DNA from: JAVZLQ01 sp049972525
GTDB lineage: Archaea > Thermoproteota > Bathyarchaeia > Bathyarchaeales > Bathycorpusculaceae
DNA length: 41,411 nucleotides
NCBI GenBank assembly: GCA_049972525.1
Contig: JBMFKI010000015.1
Location: 1-41,411, forward strand
Reading direction: 5' to 3'
This document shows, one piece after another, positions 39,291 through 41,411 of the stretch. Each line of letters begins with the position of its first letter. Position 1 is the stretch's first letter. The translations under genes were made by a program, and so were the position numbers. Below the pieces are notes generated by a model, which worked only from the letters and a program-made list of their open reading frames with translations, was not told the origin of the DNA and did not search any database.

Positions 39291-41411
39291 ATGTCAAAGA
39301 AAGCTACACGTATAAAAATAGGCGAGTTAAAATCCGATTTTGCCACTTTAAAAAACCTTGAAATATCAATTGGAAGAATTTTTGAAGAAACCTGGGAAGA
39401 ACCTGTTGGTCCCACGCCGTTCCCATCAATCACAGCCTTAAGAGATTGGGATCTAACGCTTCTGCAGCGCTATAAGCCGTTCTACCTGCCTTTCTGCGAT
39501 GTTTGCTGTCTGTGCACTTTTGGAAAGTGCGACTTAACAGGTGACAAGCGTGGAGCTTGCGGGATAGACATGCCAGCTCAACAGTCACGGATAGTCTTAC
39601 TTGCATGCTGCATTGGAGCTGCAACTCACATAGGACACGCAAGACATTTAGTTGAACATTTAATCGACAAGTTTGGGAGAAATCATCCAATCGATGTTGG
39701 CGGCTTAAACGTTGAAGTTGAGGCCCCTGTTACGCGTCTAGTGTGTGGCATCAGACCGAAAACGCTTGGAGACTTAGAAGATGTTTTAGACTATTTGGAA
39801 ACTCAGGTTACCCATCTTTTATCAGCAGTTCATACTGGACAAGAGAGCAGCAACATCGATTTTGAGTCAAAGGTATTTCATACAGGTATGATAGATCAGG
39901 TTGGAATGGAAGTTGCAGACATAGCCCAAATAGCCGCTTACGGTTTTCCAAAGGCTGACCCAGAAGCGCCCCTTGTAGAGTTAGGCCTAGGAGTTGTGGA
40001 CTCATCTAAACCGGTTATACTTGTTATAGGGCATAATGTTCCTCCAGCTGTTGAAATTGTAGATTATCTTGAGGCAAATGGCTTATTCGGTGATGTTGAA
40101 GTTTGCGGGATATGCTGCACAGCTCACGACGTAGCAAGGTATAATCCTAATGCTAAGATAATTGGACCCATTTCATGGCAGCTACGCTTCATAAGGAGCG
40201 GCATCGCAGACGTCATCGTTGTTGACGAGCAGTGTATTCGGGCAGACTCCTTGGTTGAAGCACAGAAGATTAAGGCTCCAGTAATAGCTTCAAGTGAGAA
40301 AAACTGTTTAGGGCTTCCAGATAGGACGAAGGATCCGCCGGATAAAATTGTTGAAGACCTTGTAAGCGGTAAGACGCCAGGTGCACTTATACTGGATCCT
40401 CTGAAAGTGGGTGAGGTAGCTGTGAGAACAGCCTTAAAAGTTGCTCCTCATAGGAAAAAGTTCAAGGTTATCCCAGATGCGGAAGATGTGATTAAAGGCG
40501 CTGGGAAGTGTAGAAAATGCAATGAATGTAGACGCGCTTGCCCCAACGACTTGCCAATTCCAGAAGCTATGAGTGAAGCTGCAAGAGGAAATTTGGCTAA
40601 GCTGGCAGAGCTTTACGAGCTTTGTGTAGGATGTGCCCGCTGCGAAGGAGCCTGTCCAGAAGACTTGCCAATACACAGCTTCATTGTGAAAGCATCAGAT
40701 AAGAAGTTTAAGGAAGAAAAGTTTAAGGTGCGGGCTGGAAGGGGAGCAATACAAGATGTTGAAATTAGGAATGTTGGCGGACCCATAGTTCTTGGGGAAA
40801 TCCCAGGAGTAGTAGCCCTCGTAGGATGCGCCAACTACCCTAACGGCGGAAAGGAAATAGCGGAAATGGCCATGGAATTCGCCAAAAGGCGCTACATAGT
40901 GGTCACCTCTGGATGTGCCGCCATGTCAGCCGGCATGTATAAAGATGAAGAGGGAAAAACTCCGTACGAAATTTTCTCAGGTGCGTTTGATGCTGGAGGC
41001 TTACTAAACGTTGGATCATGTGTTTCAAACCCGCATATAGCTGGAGCAGCCATTAAAATAGCAAGCATATTCGCCAAAAGAAGTTTACGCGCTAACTATG
41101 CGGAGATTGCTGATTATGTCCTCAACAGGGTTGGCGCTGTAGGAGTTGCATGGGGTGCAATGTCGCAAAAGGCAGCTTCAATTGCAAGCGGTTTCTGGCG
41201 TCTAGGCGTTCCAGTAATAGTCGGCCCTCACGGCACAAAGTATAGGCGTATGCTCCTAGGAAGGGCTGACCGCGAGGAAGACTGGTATGTTTATGATGCT
41301 CGCACAGGAGAACGCGTTTACGTTGGCCCAGTTCCAGAGCATTTGTTCGTTGCAGCTGAAACTAAGGAGGAAGCAATGGTTATGATCGCTAAACTTTGTA
41401 TGAGGCCAAAC
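39291..41411 (+). CDS. cdhA: CO dehydrogenase/acetyl-CoA synthase alpha subunit, 3' end cut by the window
   Basis: The first 707 residues of the roughly 800-residue CdhA, the Ni-Fe-S CO dehydrogenase subunit of the archaeal ACDS complex that reversibly makes CO from CO2 for acetyl-CoA synthesis. The N-terminal cysteine cluster is FCDVCCLCTFGKCDLTGDKR (B/D-cluster region), followed by GHNVPPAVEIVDYLE, CGICCTAHDVARYN, VVDEQCIRADSLVEA, and two ferredoxin-like 4Fe-4S motifs CRKCNECRRACPNDLP and CVGCARCEGACPEDLP. The C-cluster ligands continue with VVTSGCAAMSAGMY and NVGSCVSNPHIAG. The ATG at 39291 has AGAGGTG before it. The frame is open through the last base. Gene neighbours outside the window, probably cdhB and others, are unseen. 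Confidence 0.97.
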   Translation, partial: MSKKATRIKIGELKSDFATLKNLEISIGRIFEETWEEPVGPTPFPSITALRDWDLTLLQRYKPFYLPFCDVCCLCTFGKCDLTGDKRGACGIDMPAQQSRIVLLACCIGAATHIGHARHLVEHLIDKFGRNHPIDVGGLNVEVEAPVTRLVCGIRPKTLGDLEDVLDYLETQVTHLLSAVHTGQESSNIDFESKVFHTGMIDQVGMEVADIAQIAAYGFPKADPEAPLVELGLGVVDSSKPVILVIGHNVPPAVEIVDYLEANGLFGDVEVCGICCTAHDVARYNPNAKIIGPISWQLRFIRSGIADVIVVDEQCIRADSLVEAQKIKAPVIASSEKNCLGLPDRTKDPPDKIVEDLVSGKTPGALILDPLKVGEVAVRTALKVAPHRKKFKVIPDAEDVIKGAGKCRKCNECRRACPNDLPIPEAMSEAARGNLAKLAELYELCVGCARCEGACPEDLPIHSFIVKASDKKFKEEKFKVRAGRGAIQDVEIRNVGGPIVLGEIPGVVALVGCANYPNGGKEIAEMAMEFAKRRYIVVTSGCAAMSAGMYKDEEGKTPYEIFSGAFDAGGLLNVGSCVSNPHIAGAAIKIASIFAKRSLRANYAEIADYVLNRVGAVGVAWGAMSQKAASIASGFWRLGVPVIVGPHGTKYRRMLLGRADREEDWYVYDARTGERVYVGPVPEHLFVAAETKEEAMVMIAKLCMRPN

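Noticed and set aside
1..41411. CRISPR arrays, transposases or rRNA genes
   Set aside because: No regularly spaced direct repeats, no transposase-like frame and no rRNA sequence were recognised.

Overview
The window looks archaeal and most likely belongs to a Bathyarchaeia-like lineage of Thermoproteota. That placement is inferred from gene content and not from a tree. The evidence is ribosomal protein L14e, a Cbf5-type pseudouridine synthase, an archaeal four-subunit pyruvate:ferredoxin oxidoreductase, an archaeal CO dehydrogenase/acetyl-CoA synthase alpha subunit, a HerA/NurA-type pair, tRNAs that mostly lack an encoded CCA, TATA boxes close to start codons, and two bulge-helix-bulge (BHB) introns. 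The content suggests an anaerobe that uses ferredoxin, acetyl-CoA and CO chemistry.

Layout: 1-1731 is the 3' part of a proton-pumping pyrophosphatase. 1755-3506 holds two neighbouring decayed genes, a membrane protein and an exported glycosidase-like protein. 3748-6276 (minus) holds a ribbon-helix-helix regulator, intron-containing tRNA-Ser(GGA), and the operon L14e - cbf5 - RsmC-like methyltransferase. 6505-9642 holds a broken unknown gene, an M20 peptidase, an alkyladenine DNA glycosylase and a phosphodiesterase. 9801-12289 holds a V4R protein with an in-frame stop, two small proteins and purA. 12438-17408 holds an MFS transporter, an HtrA-like protease, tRNA-Pro(CGG) and an HTH/ATP-cone/NrdD-like fusion. 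17428-19342 holds pyrB, a zinc-metallopeptidase-like gene and a divergent pyrI. 19431-27200 is accessory and partly a gene graveyard: flippase, glycosidase, histidine kinase and aldehyde oxidoreductase remnants lie among intact PAP2, HTH, transglutaminase-like and ECF-transporter genes. 27320-32211 holds tRNA-Asn(GTT), a radical SAM protein and porGDAB. 32269-36388 holds a shortened GNAT gene and a HerA/NurA-like pair. 36602-41411 holds a small hairpin locus, an MBL hydrolase, an Lrp-type regulator, an Mrp/NBP35 ATPase and the 5' part of cdhA.

The most notable observation is in cbf5. The gene appears split by a frameshift and stop, but it contains a textbook BHB structure. Removing the predicted 19-nt intron (5684-5702, minus) restores the GGTLDP catalytic motif and a 334-residue Cbf5, and the intron splits the codon of the catalytic aspartate. 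A second BHB-like intron of 13 nt sits in tRNA-Ser(GGA) 1.5 kb away. Another candidate worth attention is the ArsR-like HTH + ATP-cone + NrdD-like protein, which seems to lack both the radical cysteine and the radical glycine and may be a nucleotide-sensing regulator.

The metabolic genes fit together. The pyrophosphatase, PorGDAB, CdhA and Mrp-type Fe-S carrier support ferredoxin and acetyl-CoA energy metabolism. purA, pyrB and pyrI support nucleotide synthesis. Core genes are intact while the broken genes are mostly envelope, sensory or polysaccharide-related, which suggests lineage-specific gene loss over general sequencing error, although indel errors cannot be excluded from sequence alone.
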